Positions 1 through 8,552 of a stretch of 64,000 nucleotides of DNA are shown piece after piece (the first letter of the stretch is position 1; the number at the start of each line of letters is the position of its first letter). The translations under genes and the position numbers were made by a program. The stretch is from Bacteroidota bacterium (lineage in GTDB: Bacteria > Bacteroidota > Bacteroidia > B-17B0 > Aurantibacillaceae). The notes beneath the pieces are model-generated. The model had not been told where the DNA came from. It worked only from the letters and a program-made list of their open reading frames with translations, and made no database searches. Location of the stretch: contig JAQZBQ010000002.1 of NCBI GenBank assembly GCA_029237825.1, positions 248,001 to 312,000 of the forward strand. Direction: 5' to 3'.

Positions 1-1
1 T

Positions 2-757
2 CACTTCGGTTTAAGTTTGAATTTCAGGAAACATTCATTAAATGTGTATGAAACAATTCCTGAACGTTTCTATACAACATTATTAACTGCGCAAAATGAA
101 AGTACACGTCGGATAACTATAGGTGGACATCGTGTACGGGAACTTTTTTATGCTTTCTTCAATTACCGTCATGGTAGTGTATTGAATCCGGCTGATGCAG
201 TTGAAAATATGCAGATGAATTGCGATTATTATATCGGTGATAAAAAAGTTGAATCCTATTATACAGCATTTTATGATATCATTGACACGGAGCCCGATTG
301 GGGCTTTGTTCTATTAAAAAGAAAAAAAGAGGTTCAGCGGGTGCTTCACGTGGAAAGAACAGATATGGAGGTAGACGCTAATTCTGAGGAGTTTATAGGA
401 CTTTACGAGTCTAAGGACACGACGTTTAAGAACACAATGCCGATTTTGGCTGAATTAAATTTTGATGTGGTAGATGTACCAGTACCCATTAATACCTGGT
501 TTGTAATACAGGTAAACGACTCACTTGACCAAACCGTTTATTTTAAAAGATTTCCTTTGCAATGGATTGGTTATAAAATCAATGGCCGACAAAACTTGTC
601 GTACAGTTTGTTAACAGGAAACCTTCCTGCAAAATCCAAAAAAATAGCGTGTTTTTTCTGGAATATTGACAAAAAACCCCATTCGTTAAAAGTCAATTCT
701 TTAAGAATATCCCAGTTGCAAGGTGAAGGAGTTGATTTTGTAGTAGGGAGGAAATAG
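2..757 (+). CDS. C-terminal part of an unrecognised protein (5' end cut by window)
   Basis: The reading frame is open from base 2, so this is the C-terminal portion of a longer protein. A TTG at 17 exists but there is no reason to prefer it as the start. About 250 residues are visible; they are soluble in character, with no clear membrane segment or catalytic motif. The stop lies 5 bases from the convergent end of the GT39-like gene. It borders a polysaccharide cluster, so a role in surface-glycan synthesis is possible, but this is inferred from position only. I do not recognise the family. Confidence 0.6.
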   Translation, partial: HFGLSLNFRKHSLNVYETIPERFYTTLLTAQNESTRRITIGGHRVRELFYAFFNYRHGSVLNPADAVENMQMNCDYYIGDKKVESYYTAFYDIIDTEPDWGFVLLKRKKEVQRVLHVERTDMEVDANSEEFIGLYESKDTTFKNTMPILAELNFDVVDVPVPINTWFVIQVNDSLDQTVYFKRFPLQWIGYKINGRQNLSYSLLTGNLPAKSKKIACFFWNIDKKPHSLKVNSLRISQLQGEGVDFVVGRK

Positions 758-762
758 CCTAG

Positions 763-2448
763 CTAAATATTCCTCTCGTAAATATATATCACATTCTGTG
801 CCTGTGGCTTATAATTCCCGATTTGATCTCTCCAAAGATACGTAGCGTGTTGCCCTTCAATCATATCCACTAAACCAACCAAATGGTAATTTTTGTTCAC
901 GTATTTATTAGCCCATTCAAAAACATATTGATCAACGTTTGGTTGTACAAATAGTGAAATCGGATGGTTAAAATAAATCAGGTATTTTGGTTCCGCTTTT
1001 TCAACACCCTTAACAAACTCCCTCTGCCATTCTTTATGCTGTGGTACATTGTCTACAATTGCAGCAAAGTAAGCATGACGTGATGGAGAATATTTTTTTG
1101 TATAAAAATATATTTGTGGTTCTGATCCCAATAACACAATTTTATCTTCAGGTTTACTATTTGCGTTTATCCAATTTCCAATTTCCATTGATTCAGGAAA
1201 TGGATTATTCCCATATACCATTCTAAGAATCCTTTCATAATTAGGCTTAAAATAATACGCTTTATTAGCACTAATATGTGAGTAAGTTGCAAATGCAAAT
1301 ATGGTGAGGTATACATATTTCAGATTTTCTATCTTGAGATATTTGATAATTAATCTGGATAAAGCAAAATACGTTAATCCTGCTAAAATCGATAATCCAG
1401 GAATAGTTTGAATCCAATAGTGGCCATAGAAGTAAAATCCAGGTACAATAGTAAAAAAAGAAAAAATAAGGAGACTAATTCCAAAAAGTTTTTGTTTCCA
1501 ATTTATTGAATTTAATAAACACATTACTACTGCCAATAAGCTATGATACCAAAAGAGCTTATAATTCTGTAAAATTGCATTTTTAGAATAAGTAAAATAT
1601 TTTACGCCGTCTTCAAAAGGAATTTTACTTACATAATTTTTTGGGATTTCGTAGGTCCAGAAAATCATTTCCTGAAAAGAACCTTTTAAAAAGATAAGGA
1701 GAAAAAAAGTAGCAATTACTAAAAACACTCCGCCTGAGTAAATACTTACAGGCACAATAAAATTTCGGATTGTTTTGTTTTGACGAAACATAAAATCTAT
1801 GATTAGGATTATTCCGCCCCACAAAACCAAAAATAACCCACTTGTTTTAGTCATTATAGCCAAGCCAAAAGAAATACCCATTAAAAATAGAAATATCCTT
1901 TTTTTATACACTGTATCAAGTGCATAAAACAATATACCCAGGCTGATAAAAAATGCAACTCCGTGTTCAGCCTGTACGGTAAAGCCACTTAAATTCGGAG
2001 TTAAGGAAACAAAAGCAAAAGTTGTAGCTGATATTAATCCTGCGATGGGTGAAAACAGGGTTCTGGAAGCATAGTAGATAATGATAACGGAAAAAATATT
2101 CAAATACATAAATCCGGTATGAAGTCCCTTTACAGTATCCCCAAATAGGGCAACCATGAAACCGTAAAAATAAAATAGCCCGGGGAATTTTTGCTCGTAA
2201 AAATCCTTATAAGGAATTTTACCTTCAAGTAATAATTTTCCATAGTATCCGTAAATCCCTTCATCCCTTTCGAATGGAATAAATAAAAACTTAGTTCGGA
2301 TTAAAAAAACAATTAATATTAAAACTGCAAGTAAACCCAAACAAATTTTTTCTTCATTTGAAAAAAGATTTTTCTGACTTGATATTTCAAAAGTTCCATT
2401 TGATTTAATATCACTTTTGTTCGATTTAATAGCTTTCGTATTGGTCAT
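763..2448 (-). CDS. GT39/ArnT-like integral membrane glycosyltransferase
   Basis: A 561-aa polytopic membrane protein. After a cytoplasmic N-terminal tail of about 30 residues comes a first membrane helix, then the loop motif FERDEGIYGYYGKLLLEG. An acidic pair after the first helix followed by a Y/G-rich loop is typical of the lipid-phosphate-sugar-dependent PMT_2/ArnT-type (GT39/GT83) enzymes, which transfer sugars from polyprenyl-phosphate donors outside the inner membrane. About ten further hydrophobic segments follow, and the C-terminal roughly 150 residues are soluble. It is the last gene of a minus-strand run, 6 bases after the epimerase. The neighbouring DPM1-like GT2 could supply its polyprenyl-phosphate sugar. 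Acceptor and sugar are unknown. Confidence 0.75.
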   Translation of the reverse strand: MTNTKAIKSNKSDIKSNGTFEISSQKNLFSNEEKICLGLLAVLILIVFLIRTKFLFIPFERDEGIYGYYGKLLLEGKIPYKDFYEQKFPGLFYFYGFMVALFGDTVKGLHTGFMYLNIFSVIIIYYASRTLFSPIAGLISATTFAFVSLTPNLSGFTVQAEHGVAFFISLGILFYALDTVYKKRIFLFLMGISFGLAIMTKTSGLFLVLWGGIILIIDFMFRQNKTIRNFIVPVSIYSGGVFLVIATFFLLIFLKGSFQEMIFWTYEIPKNYVSKIPFEDGVKYFTYSKNAILQNYKLFWYHSLLAVVMCLLNSINWKQKLFGISLLIFSFFTIVPGFYFYGHYWIQTIPGLSILAGLTYFALSRLIIKYLKIENLKYVYLTIFAFATYSHISANKAYYFKPNYERILRMVYGNNPFPESMEIGNWINANSKPEDKIVLLGSEPQIYFYTKKYSPSRHAYFAAIVDNVPQHKEWQREFVKGVEKAEPKYLIYFNHPISLFVQPNVDQYVFEWANKYVNKNYHLVGLVDMIEGQHATYLWRDQIGNYKPQAQNVIYIYERNI

Positions 2449-2454
2449 GAAATT

Positions 2455-3375
2455 TTAATATACAGTTGTTTTTAAATGTAGATAGGTTTGGGTAACACCA
2501 TCTTTAATACTGGTAAATTTAAAACCAGGATAGGCCTTTAAAATTTTGGAATTATCAATATCTATAATAGAATTATCACTTAATCGCTTTTCTTTTCTTA
2601 ATACATTGACTTTTTCTTTTGTAATACCCTTTAACAATACTACTAGGTTATTTATACTTACCGTGTCATTTGATGCAATATTAAAAACACCATCACTTTC
2701 TGTCGTTTGATTTAAAGAGTAACTTAAAAGTTCTGCGACATCTTTTACATAAACATAATTTCGGGTGTTATTGCCGTCGCCAAATATTTCAATTTCTTCA
2801 CCTTTGATTATTTTTTCAATAAACGTATTTATAATGCCTAAACCCTTCGATGTGTTTTGTCCTTCTCCATACACATTTGAAACTCTGAAAATTTCATACT
2901 GTATATCATATTTCACTTTAAAATAATTCAAAAAGTGTTCCATTGTCAGTTTTATTATGCCATATGGTGAAAACGGATTTTTATCACTGGCTTCATTCAC
3001 TTTTTCTAAATATGTACCATAAATGGTTCCGGCGCTGGATAAGAAAATAATTTTTTTAATCTTTAATTTGCAAATGCATTCCATAAAGTTGAGAAACGGG
3101 ATAAGGTTGCTTTTTAACTCTATCTCTGGATTGTCCCAACTTGTGGCAGGTATAGTTGCTGAAGCGAGGTAAAACACTGTATCAACATCTTTAAAATTAT
3201 TGCTTATTTGCTCTTTATTTAACAGATCTAATTGTTTATAAGGAAAGGATTCTCCAAAAACGCTCGTTGCATTTCTTCCGAATAATAATAAGTTAACTTC
3301 TGGATTTTGAGAAAGTTTATTCGTAAGATGATACCCAATAAACCCATTGGAACCAACAATGGCAACATTTTTCAT
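2455..3375 (-). CDS. NAD-dependent sugar epimerase/dehydratase (extended SDR)
   Basis: A 306-aa extended short-chain dehydrogenase. The N-terminus carries the Rossmann motif GSNGFIG (residues 8-14), and the active-site pair is in SPYGIIK, matching YxxxK. The motifs DVDTVFYLAS and RVSNVYGEGQ are typical of UDP/dTDP-sugar epimerases of the GalE/WbpP/RmlD-like superfamily. It probably interconverts or reduces a nucleotide sugar in the cytoplasm. Its start overlaps the end of the upstream GT2 gene by 4 bases (ATGA type), suggesting translational coupling. The exact substrate cannot be read from the sequence. Confidence 0.8.
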   Translation of the reverse strand: MKNVAIVGSNGFIGYHLTNKLSQNPEVNLLLFGRNATSVFGESFPYKQLDLLNKEQISNNFKDVDTVFYLASATIPATSWDNPEIELKSNLIPFLNFMECICKLKIKKIIFLSSAGTIYGTYLEKVNEASDKNPFSPYGIIKLTMEHFLNYFKVKYDIQYEIFRVSNVYGEGQNTSKGLGIINTFIEKIIKGEEIEIFGDGNNTRNYVYVKDVAELLSYSLNQTTESDGVFNIASNDTVSINNLVVLLKGITKEKVNVLRKEKRLSDNSIIDIDNSKILKAYPGFKFTSIKDGVTQTYLHLKTTVY

Positions 3376-4304
3376 GCTTCGATATTTATTGTTTTTTCAA
3401 TTACACTATAAGGACGATCCCTCACTTCGTCATAAATCCTAACAATATACTCTCCTATAATGCCTAAACAAATTAACGTTAAAGAACTGAAGAATGATAT
3501 GATGATGGCGAGAGTTGCAAAACCTTGCACCGGTATGCCACTTCGGAAATATTGGACAATTACATAAATTGAGTAACAGGTTGCGAATGATAAACCAATA
3601 ACTCCTAAAATTGTTATTACCCTTATGGGTACCGACGAAAATGAAAAAATTCCGTCCATAGCAATCTTTAAAAGTTTTTTTAATGTATATCCTGACTCGC
3701 CTTCTATTCTCGCATGTCGGTCATATTCAACACCTATTTGTTTAAAGCCAACCCAAGCCCTAATTCCTCGTAAAAAAGGATTTTTTTCCTGGAGTTTAAG
3801 CATGTTTTCCACGACAATTTTCTTCATTACACAGAAATCACCACTATCCAGGGGTATTCTCGTATCGCTTAAACTTCGTAAAATCCTGTAAAAACTGTTA
3901 TAACTTAATCTTTTTAGAAGACTCTCTTTCCTCTTTCGTCTTACTCCATAAGCTACATCACTACCATTATCCAGATAACTGAAAAAAAGCGGGAGCAATA
4001 ACGGCGGGTCTTGTAAATCATCGTCTATTATCGCAATATAGTCACCAGTACAAAAGCTTAGCCCAGTTTTTACAGCAATTTGGTGGCCAAAATTCCTGGA
4101 TAGTTTTATACCTTTTATATATGGGTATTGATGGGATAATTCTTCGATTTTTAAATAACTCTCGTCTTTGCTACCGTCATCAATCAGGATAAGTTCTAAG
4201 TTCCATTGAGATTTGATCCGCTGTTCGTCGATCGCCTCCAACAAGTTATTCATAAACTTTTTCGAGTTATAGATAGGAACAATTATTGAAATTTTTTTAT
4301 CCAT
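3372..4304 (-). CDS. DPM1/GtrB-like GT2 polyprenyl-phosphate glycosyltransferase
   Basis: A 310-aa GT-A glycosyltransferase followed by two C-terminal membrane helices (about residues 228-290). The motifs are ISIIVPIYNSKKFM at the N-terminus, LIDDGSKDES, and IDDDLQDPP, the metal- and nucleotide-binding motif typical of dolichol/undecaprenyl-phosphate sugar synthases (DPM1, GtrB, ArnC relatives). It likely moves a hexose from a nucleotide donor to undecaprenyl phosphate at the inner membrane, giving a donor that the GT39-like enzyme downstream could use. That link is inferred from adjacency. It lies 12 bases after another GT2 gene and overlaps the next gene by 4 bases. Confidence 0.82.
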   Translation of the reverse strand: MDKKISIIVPIYNSKKFMNNLLEAIDEQRIKSQWNLELILIDDGSKDESYLKIEELSHQYPYIKGIKLSRNFGHQIAVKTGLSFCTGDYIAIIDDDLQDPPLLLPLFFSYLDNGSDVAYGVRRKRKESLLKRLSYNSFYRILRSLSDTRIPLDSGDFCVMKKIVVENMLKLQEKNPFLRGIRAWVGFKQIGVEYDRHARIEGESGYTLKKLLKIAMDGIFSFSSVPIRVITILGVIGLSFATCYSIYVIVQYFRSGIPVQGFATLAIIISFFSSLTLICLGIIGEYIVRIYDEVRDRPYSVIEKTINIEA

Positions 4305-4316
4305 TTTTAAATAAAA

Positions 4317-5141
4317 CTACTTAAGAATATACTTATAGAGTATTTTTTTTGCTTGTGTTAACATAAGCGCTTTTGCTAATCCCAATTTATAGTTCAGCCA
4401 GGTAACTTTATACTCCTTTTTTAAATAGATATCCTTATTAAACTTTGACAAATCCTCAAACTGTTGATTTACTACCTGAACACTTGCTGAGGATCCTGAG
4501 ACCCGGAAAGCACTCAAGGGTTGTGGAAATACATATAAATTTCCGTGTAATAAAATTTTATACCATAAGTCTAGATCTAGTACATAAAATATTGGTGAAT
4601 TGAACAAGCCTGTTTTTTTCAAAATATCTTTTCTAAATAAAACCGCTCCCCCTTCACCAATAATGTTTCCTCCTGATCTAACATTTTTATTTATTGCGAA
4701 AATTCCATTGACCGCCCCCTCTTCATTACTAAAACATCTTCTAAATAAAACCTTTCCATTGTTGTTTATAATATTTCTGCCAGAGCATACCATACTTATT
4801 TCATGATTGTAATCATTGTCAAGAATCGCGCATTGTTTTTGTAAACACTCGGGGTATAAAAAATCGTCTGCTGGGAGAATTTTAACGTATTCACCTTGTA
4901 CGTATTCCAGGGATTTATTCCAATTCGGAATAAGGCCGATATTTGATTCGTTTCGAAAGAATTTAATTCGTGGATCATTAATTTTACTTATGATCTGGGA
5001 AGTCTTGTCTGTTGAGTTATTATCCACTATAATTAACTCAAATTCATTAAAGTTCTGATTTAAAACAGAGTTAATAGCTTCTTCGATAAAATTCTCGCCA
5101 TTAAATACCGGGATACATACACTTAACTTTATCTTGGCCAT
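4317..5141 (-). CDS. GT2 family glycosyltransferase
   Basis: A 274-aa soluble GT-A fold protein. It begins KIKLSVCIPVFNGENFIEEA and has LIIVDNNSTDKTSQ and ILPADDFLYPECLQKQ, the DxD-like region of family 2. There is no membrane segment, so it probably acts at the cytoplasmic face on a lipid-linked glycan. It is the first gene of the minus-strand polysaccharide run and diverges from the RmlC-like gene, with an inverted repeat in the 91-bp spacer. The sugar added is unknown. The family call is secure; the specificity is not. Confidence 0.82.
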   Translation of the reverse strand: MAKIKLSVCIPVFNGENFIEEAINSVLNQNFNEFELIIVDNNSTDKTSQIISKINDPRIKFFRNESNIGLIPNWNKSLEYVQGEYVKILPADDFLYPECLQKQCAILDNDYNHEISMVCSGRNIINNNGKVLFRRCFSNEEGAVNGIFAINKNVRSGGNIIGEGGAVLFRKDILKKTGLFNSPIFYVLDLDLWYKILLHGNLYVFPQPLSAFRVSGSSASVQVVNQQFEDLSKFNKDIYLKKEYKVTWLNYKLGLAKALMLTQAKKILYKYILK

Positions 5142-5159
5142 TATACTTCCTAATCTCTA

Positions 5160-5211
5160 TAGATTATTACAAATATATATATATATTTAGCATTCAAAAA
5201 GTAATAATCTA
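5160..5211. promoter_or_regulatory. Inverted repeat in divergent promoter region of the polysaccharide operons
   Basis: Perfect 11-bp arms TAGATTATTAC (5160-5170) and GTAATAATCTA (5201-5211) flank a 30-bp AT-rich spacer containing a TA-dinucleotide run. The repeat fills most of the 91-bp gap between the two divergent operons, so it is well placed to be a shared operator. No binding protein can be assigned. A transcribed hairpin is the alternative. Confidence 0.5.
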
Positions 5212-5232
5212 GGACCGAATATCTAATCAATT

Positions 5233-5781
5233 ATGGGAGTTAACAAAGTTGAGTCAAAAATAGCTGGTTGCTTTCAGGTTTTTTTTTCAAATATTTTAGA
5301 CCAAAGAGGTAGCTTTGTTAAAACTTACCAGAATGCTCTTTATAAAGATCTTGGTATATCTATGGAGCTAGCTGAGGAGTACATCTCTTATTCAAAAAAG
5401 AATGTATTTCGTGGTCTCCATTTCCAACTTTCTCCTAAAGCGCTTGATAAAATGGTTTTTTGTATATGTGGAGATGTAATAGATTATGTGGTGGATCTCA
5501 GGAAAAATTCCATAACGTATGGGGATTATGTCTCTTTTGAATTAAGTGATAAAAATCCTTCTGCGATTTTTATTCCAAAAGGTTTGGCGCATGGCTTTTA
5601 TGTAAAGTCTGATAATGCTGTAATGCAATATAAGGTTTCTGAAGTTTATGATCCTGAATTGGATTCGGGAATTTCTTATTCTACTTTTGATTTTGCACGG
5701 GATATTCCAAACCCGATTATTTCAGAACGTGATTCGAATTTTAAAACCATCGACGCCTTTGAAACTCCTTTCAATTTTTAA
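5233..5781 (+). CDS. RmlC-like nucleotide-sugar 3,5-epimerase
   Basis: A 182-aa cupin of the dTDP-4-dehydrorhamnose 3,5-epimerase family, close to the usual length. Family motifs are DQRGSFVK, NVFRGLHFQ (with the catalytic His), IPKGLAHGF and VMQYKVSEVYDPELDSGISY, where the first Tyr is the usual acid. No dTDP-sugar genes (RmlA, RmlB) are adjacent. The next genes make a CDP-sugar, so the likely substrate is a CDP-4-keto-deoxyhexose, as for AscE of the ascarylose pathway; this is inference. The gene abuts the next start with no gap (TAA then ATG), supporting co-transcription. A conventional RmlC acting on dTDP sugars encoded elsewhere is the alternative. Confidence 0.85.
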   Translation: MGVNKVESKIAGCFQVFFSNILDQRGSFVKTYQNALYKDLGISMELAEEYISYSKKNVFRGLHFQLSPKALDKMVFCICGDVIDYVVDLRKNSITYGDYVSFELSDKNPSAIFIPKGLAHGFYVKSDNAVMQYKVSEVYDPELDSGISYSTFDFARDIPNPIISERDSNFKTIDAFETPFNF

Positions 5782-6642
5782 ATGAAAATTTTAGTAACTG
5801 GTGCTACAGGTGGTTTAGGAAGACTGATTATTCCGGAACTTTTAAAACATGGCCATAGGGTAATCGCAACGTCCAGATCAATAGATAGAGCCAAATCGTT
5901 AACGTTTTTTGATCAGGTTGAATATTTCCCTTATGATATTTGTTCAAAAGAGAACATTGATTTGTTTACGTACTTTGGAAAGCCAGATTCTGTTATACAC
6001 TTAGCATGGGATAAATTAAATGATTATTATAGTTCCAGTCACCTTTCCGAATTGCTGGAATGTCACAAAGAATTTATTTTTAATTTAATTCGTAATGGAT
6101 TGAAAGACCTTAATTGTGCCGGCACTTGTTATGAGTATGGTTTGAGGGAAGGAGAATTAAATGAAGCGATGGTATCAGATCCTGTATTACCATATTCAAA
6201 AGCAAAGAATTTATTGCGAGAGTATATCGATACTTTGAAACCCAACTATAACTTTTCAATGAAATGGATCCGGATTTTTTTTGTTTTCGGCGAAATTTAT
6301 GGTCGGGAAAATCTTTATACCCATTTACTAAAAGCAATTTCAAAAAAGGAAAAAGTGTTTAATATGTCGGGTGGTGAACAAATCCGCGACTTTTTAACCC
6401 CTGAACAAGTTGCGGAAATATTTGTTTCGATTGCAACGCAAATTAGAGTACAGGATATTATTAATTGTTGTAGTGGAAAGCCAGTTAAATTGCGAGATTT
6501 TATAAATAATTTTTTGAAGGAACACAAGTTGGAAATAGATTTAAATTTAGGATATTATCCATACTTGAAATATGAACCAATGGCTCTCTGGGGTTCCGTT
6601 GTAAAGCTCAGGCAGGTGTTAGAAAATAATAAGAACAATTAA
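5782..6642 (+). CDS. NAD(P)-dependent nucleotide-sugar epimerase/reductase (SDR)
   Basis: A 286-aa extended SDR. The N-terminus has the Rossmann motif GATGGLGRLI. A catalytic Tyr-Lys pair is likely in LPYSKAKNLL (YSKAK, matching YxxxK), preceded by AGTCYEYG. C-terminal motifs such as GGEQIRDFL are typical of sugar-nucleotide SDRs. Placed between an RmlC-like epimerase and RfbF, it could be the 4-ketoreductase that finishes the CDP-deoxysugar (AscF-like). The substrate is inferred from neighbours only. It starts immediately after the epimerase stop, and a 49-bp gap separates it from rfbF. Confidence 0.78.
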   Translation: MKILVTGATGGLGRLIIPELLKHGHRVIATSRSIDRAKSLTFFDQVEYFPYDICSKENIDLFTYFGKPDSVIHLAWDKLNDYYSSSHLSELLECHKEFIFNLIRNGLKDLNCAGTCYEYGLREGELNEAMVSDPVLPYSKAKNLLREYIDTLKPNYNFSMKWIRIFFVFGEIYGRENLYTHLLKAISKKEKVFNMSGGEQIRDFLTPEQVAEIFVSIATQIRVQDIINCCSGKPVKLRDFINNFLKEHKLEIDLNLGYYPYLKYEPMALWGSVVKLRQVLENNKNN

Positions 6643-6691
6643 TTTATTAAAAGGTAATTTCCTTTAAATTAGCCAAAACTTCACCTAAAAT

Positions 6692-7471
6692 ATGAAAGTT
6701 GTTATTCTTGCCGGGGGCCTTGGTACCCGTTTGTCTGAGGAAACTGACCTTAGGCCAAAACCAATGGTGGAAATTGGTGGTAAGCCAATATTGTGGCATA
6801 TTATGAAAATTTATTCTTCATTTGGTTTTAACGAATTTATCGTGTGTTGTGGCTACAAAGGTTATGTAATCAAGGAATATTTTGCAAATTATTTCCTGCA
6901 CCAAACTGATGTTACTTTTGACCTGGCAACAAACAAAATGGAGGTGCACAATTCCGGTTCCGAAAATTGGAAAGTGACGTTGGTTGATACAGGAATTGCG
7001 ACTAATACCGCTGGGAGAATTAAAAAGATTCAAAAATATGTAGGAAATGAGCCCTTCATGTTAACTTATGGTGATGGGGTTGCTAATGTGGATTTGAACG
7101 CTTTAATTACATTCCACAAGACATCAGGAAAATTAGCTACGTTAACATCCATACAATTACCTGGAAGATTTGGGAATGTTGAAACGGATAGTGATGGTGT
7201 TGTGAAGGCTTTTCAGGAAAAACCTATCGGAGATGGAGTTTGGATAAACGGTGGATTTTTCGTTCTTGAACCTGGGGTATTTAAATATTTGGATGGCGAT
7301 ATGGAAGATGTACAATGGGAGAAAAAGCCATTGATTGAAATAGCTAATAATGGTCAGTTATCTGCCTATAAACATAATGGATTTTGGAAATGCATGGATG
7401 CAATTCGCGACAAGATTGAATTAGAAGCTTTATGGCAAAACGGATCAGCAGAATGGAAAATTTGGAAATAA
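6692..7471 (+). CDS. rfbF: Glucose-1-phosphate cytidylyltransferase
   Basis: A 259-aa nucleotidyltransferase making CDP-glucose from CTP and glucose 1-phosphate, the entry step to CDP-deoxysugars. The N-terminal signature is VVILAGGLGTRLSEET followed by RPKPMVEIGGKPILWHIMK, the RfbF/AscA-type nucleotide-binding loop. Other family segments are FMLTYGDGVANVD and WINGGFFVLEPGVF. Length is normal for RfbF. It lies 4 bases before rfbG, and the order rfbF-rfbG-rfbH is the classical one. The symbol is given because the trio confirms the CDP branch over RmlA-like enzymes. Confidence 0.95.
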   Translation: MKVVILAGGLGTRLSEETDLRPKPMVEIGGKPILWHIMKIYSSFGFNEFIVCCGYKGYVIKEYFANYFLHQTDVTFDLATNKMEVHNSGSENWKVTLVDTGIATNTAGRIKKIQKYVGNEPFMLTYGDGVANVDLNALITFHKTSGKLATLTSIQLPGRFGNVETDSDGVVKAFQEKPIGDGVWINGGFFVLEPGVFKYLDGDMEDVQWEKKPLIEIANNGQLSAYKHNGFWKCMDAIRDKIELEALWQNGSAEWKIWK

Positions 7472-7475
7472 TATC

Positions 7476-8549
7476 ATGGGTAAATTAGATTTATTTTCAG
7501 GGTTATATAAAGGAAAAAAAATTTTGATAACCGGCCATACAGGATTTAAAGGATCATGGTTGACTATTTGGTTAAAAGAATTAGGTGCTGAAGTTTACGG
7601 TTATGCACTTGAACCTACTTCTGAAAATGACAATTTTGTTACATCAAATCTAAAAGAGAAAATTTTTCATCAGGTTGGAGATATACGTAACCTTGATTTA
7701 TTAAAAAAGTATTTCCAGCAGGTTAATCCGGATATTGCTTTTCACTTAGCTGCACAACCTTTAGTGATAGACTCTTATATCAATCCTCATTATAACTTCG
7801 AAACAAATTTAATGGGGACCGTTAATTTTTTTGAAGCAGTTAGACATACTTCGTCAGTTAAAGTGGCGGTAAATGTTACCACTGATAAATGTTATCAGAA
7901 TAACGAATGGTTGTGGGGTTATCGTGAGATTGATGCAATGGGTGGCGACGATCCATATAGCGCTTCCAAGGGTTGCTCAGAAATAATCACCAATTCGTAT
8001 ATAAAATCTTTTTTTAGTAAGGAAAATACGGCACACGTTGGATCTGGAAGGGCAGGAAATGTAATAGGAGGAGGTGATTGGGCAGAAAACAGAATAATCC
8101 CGGACATCATACGGGCATATAAGGAAAATAGAGAATCCGTTATTCGTAATCCAAACTCTGTACGTCCTTGGCAATTTGTTTTAGAACCATTATTCGGTTA
8201 TTTAAAATTAGCTGAAAAGCTATGGACGTCTGGAAAGAGTTATTCAGGTGGCTGGAATTTCGGGCCGTCTTCTTATGAAAATTATACTGTTGGGGATGTT
8301 GTAGAAGAAGTGCGCGTTTTGATTCCTTCATTAAAAATTACTCTTCCAGATATAACAGAAAAACTTCACGAGGCTGGTGTACTGAAATTAGATATTACCA
8401 AAGCCGTTAACCAATTAAATTGGAAACCAAAGTTAAATTTTAAGGATACGCTTAAATTCACAATTGAAGGATATTTAGACGAATTGAATCCCGATATAAA
8501 TGTTTATGATTCACGTGTTAAACAAATTGAATCTTATTGTAACAAGTAA
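7476..8549 (+). CDS. rfbG: CDP-glucose 4,6-dehydratase
   Basis: A 357-aa extended SDR that converts CDP-glucose to CDP-4-keto-6-deoxyglucose. The N-terminus shows GKKILITGHTGFKGSWLTIW, the distinctive RfbG Rossmann motif. DPYSASKGCSE provides the YxxxK pair, TTDKCYQN the catalytic Asp/Lys region, and GRAGNVIGGGDWAENRIIPD is a hallmark of this subfamily. It sits between rfbF (4-bp gap) and rfbH (3-bp gap). Length and motifs are complete, so it should be functional. Confidence 0.95.
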   Translation: MGKLDLFSGLYKGKKILITGHTGFKGSWLTIWLKELGAEVYGYALEPTSENDNFVTSNLKEKIFHQVGDIRNLDLLKKYFQQVNPDIAFHLAAQPLVIDSYINPHYNFETNLMGTVNFFEAVRHTSSVKVAVNVTTDKCYQNNEWLWGYREIDAMGGDDPYSASKGCSEIITNSYIKSFFSKENTAHVGSGRAGNVIGGGDWAENRIIPDIIRAYKENRESVIRNPNSVRPWQFVLEPLFGYLKLAEKLWTSGKSYSGGWNFGPSSYENYTVGDVVEEVRVLIPSLKITLPDITEKLHEAGVLKLDITKAVNQLNWKPKLNFKDTLKFTIEGYLDELNPDINVYDSRVKQIESYCNK

Positions 8550-8552
8550 ACT

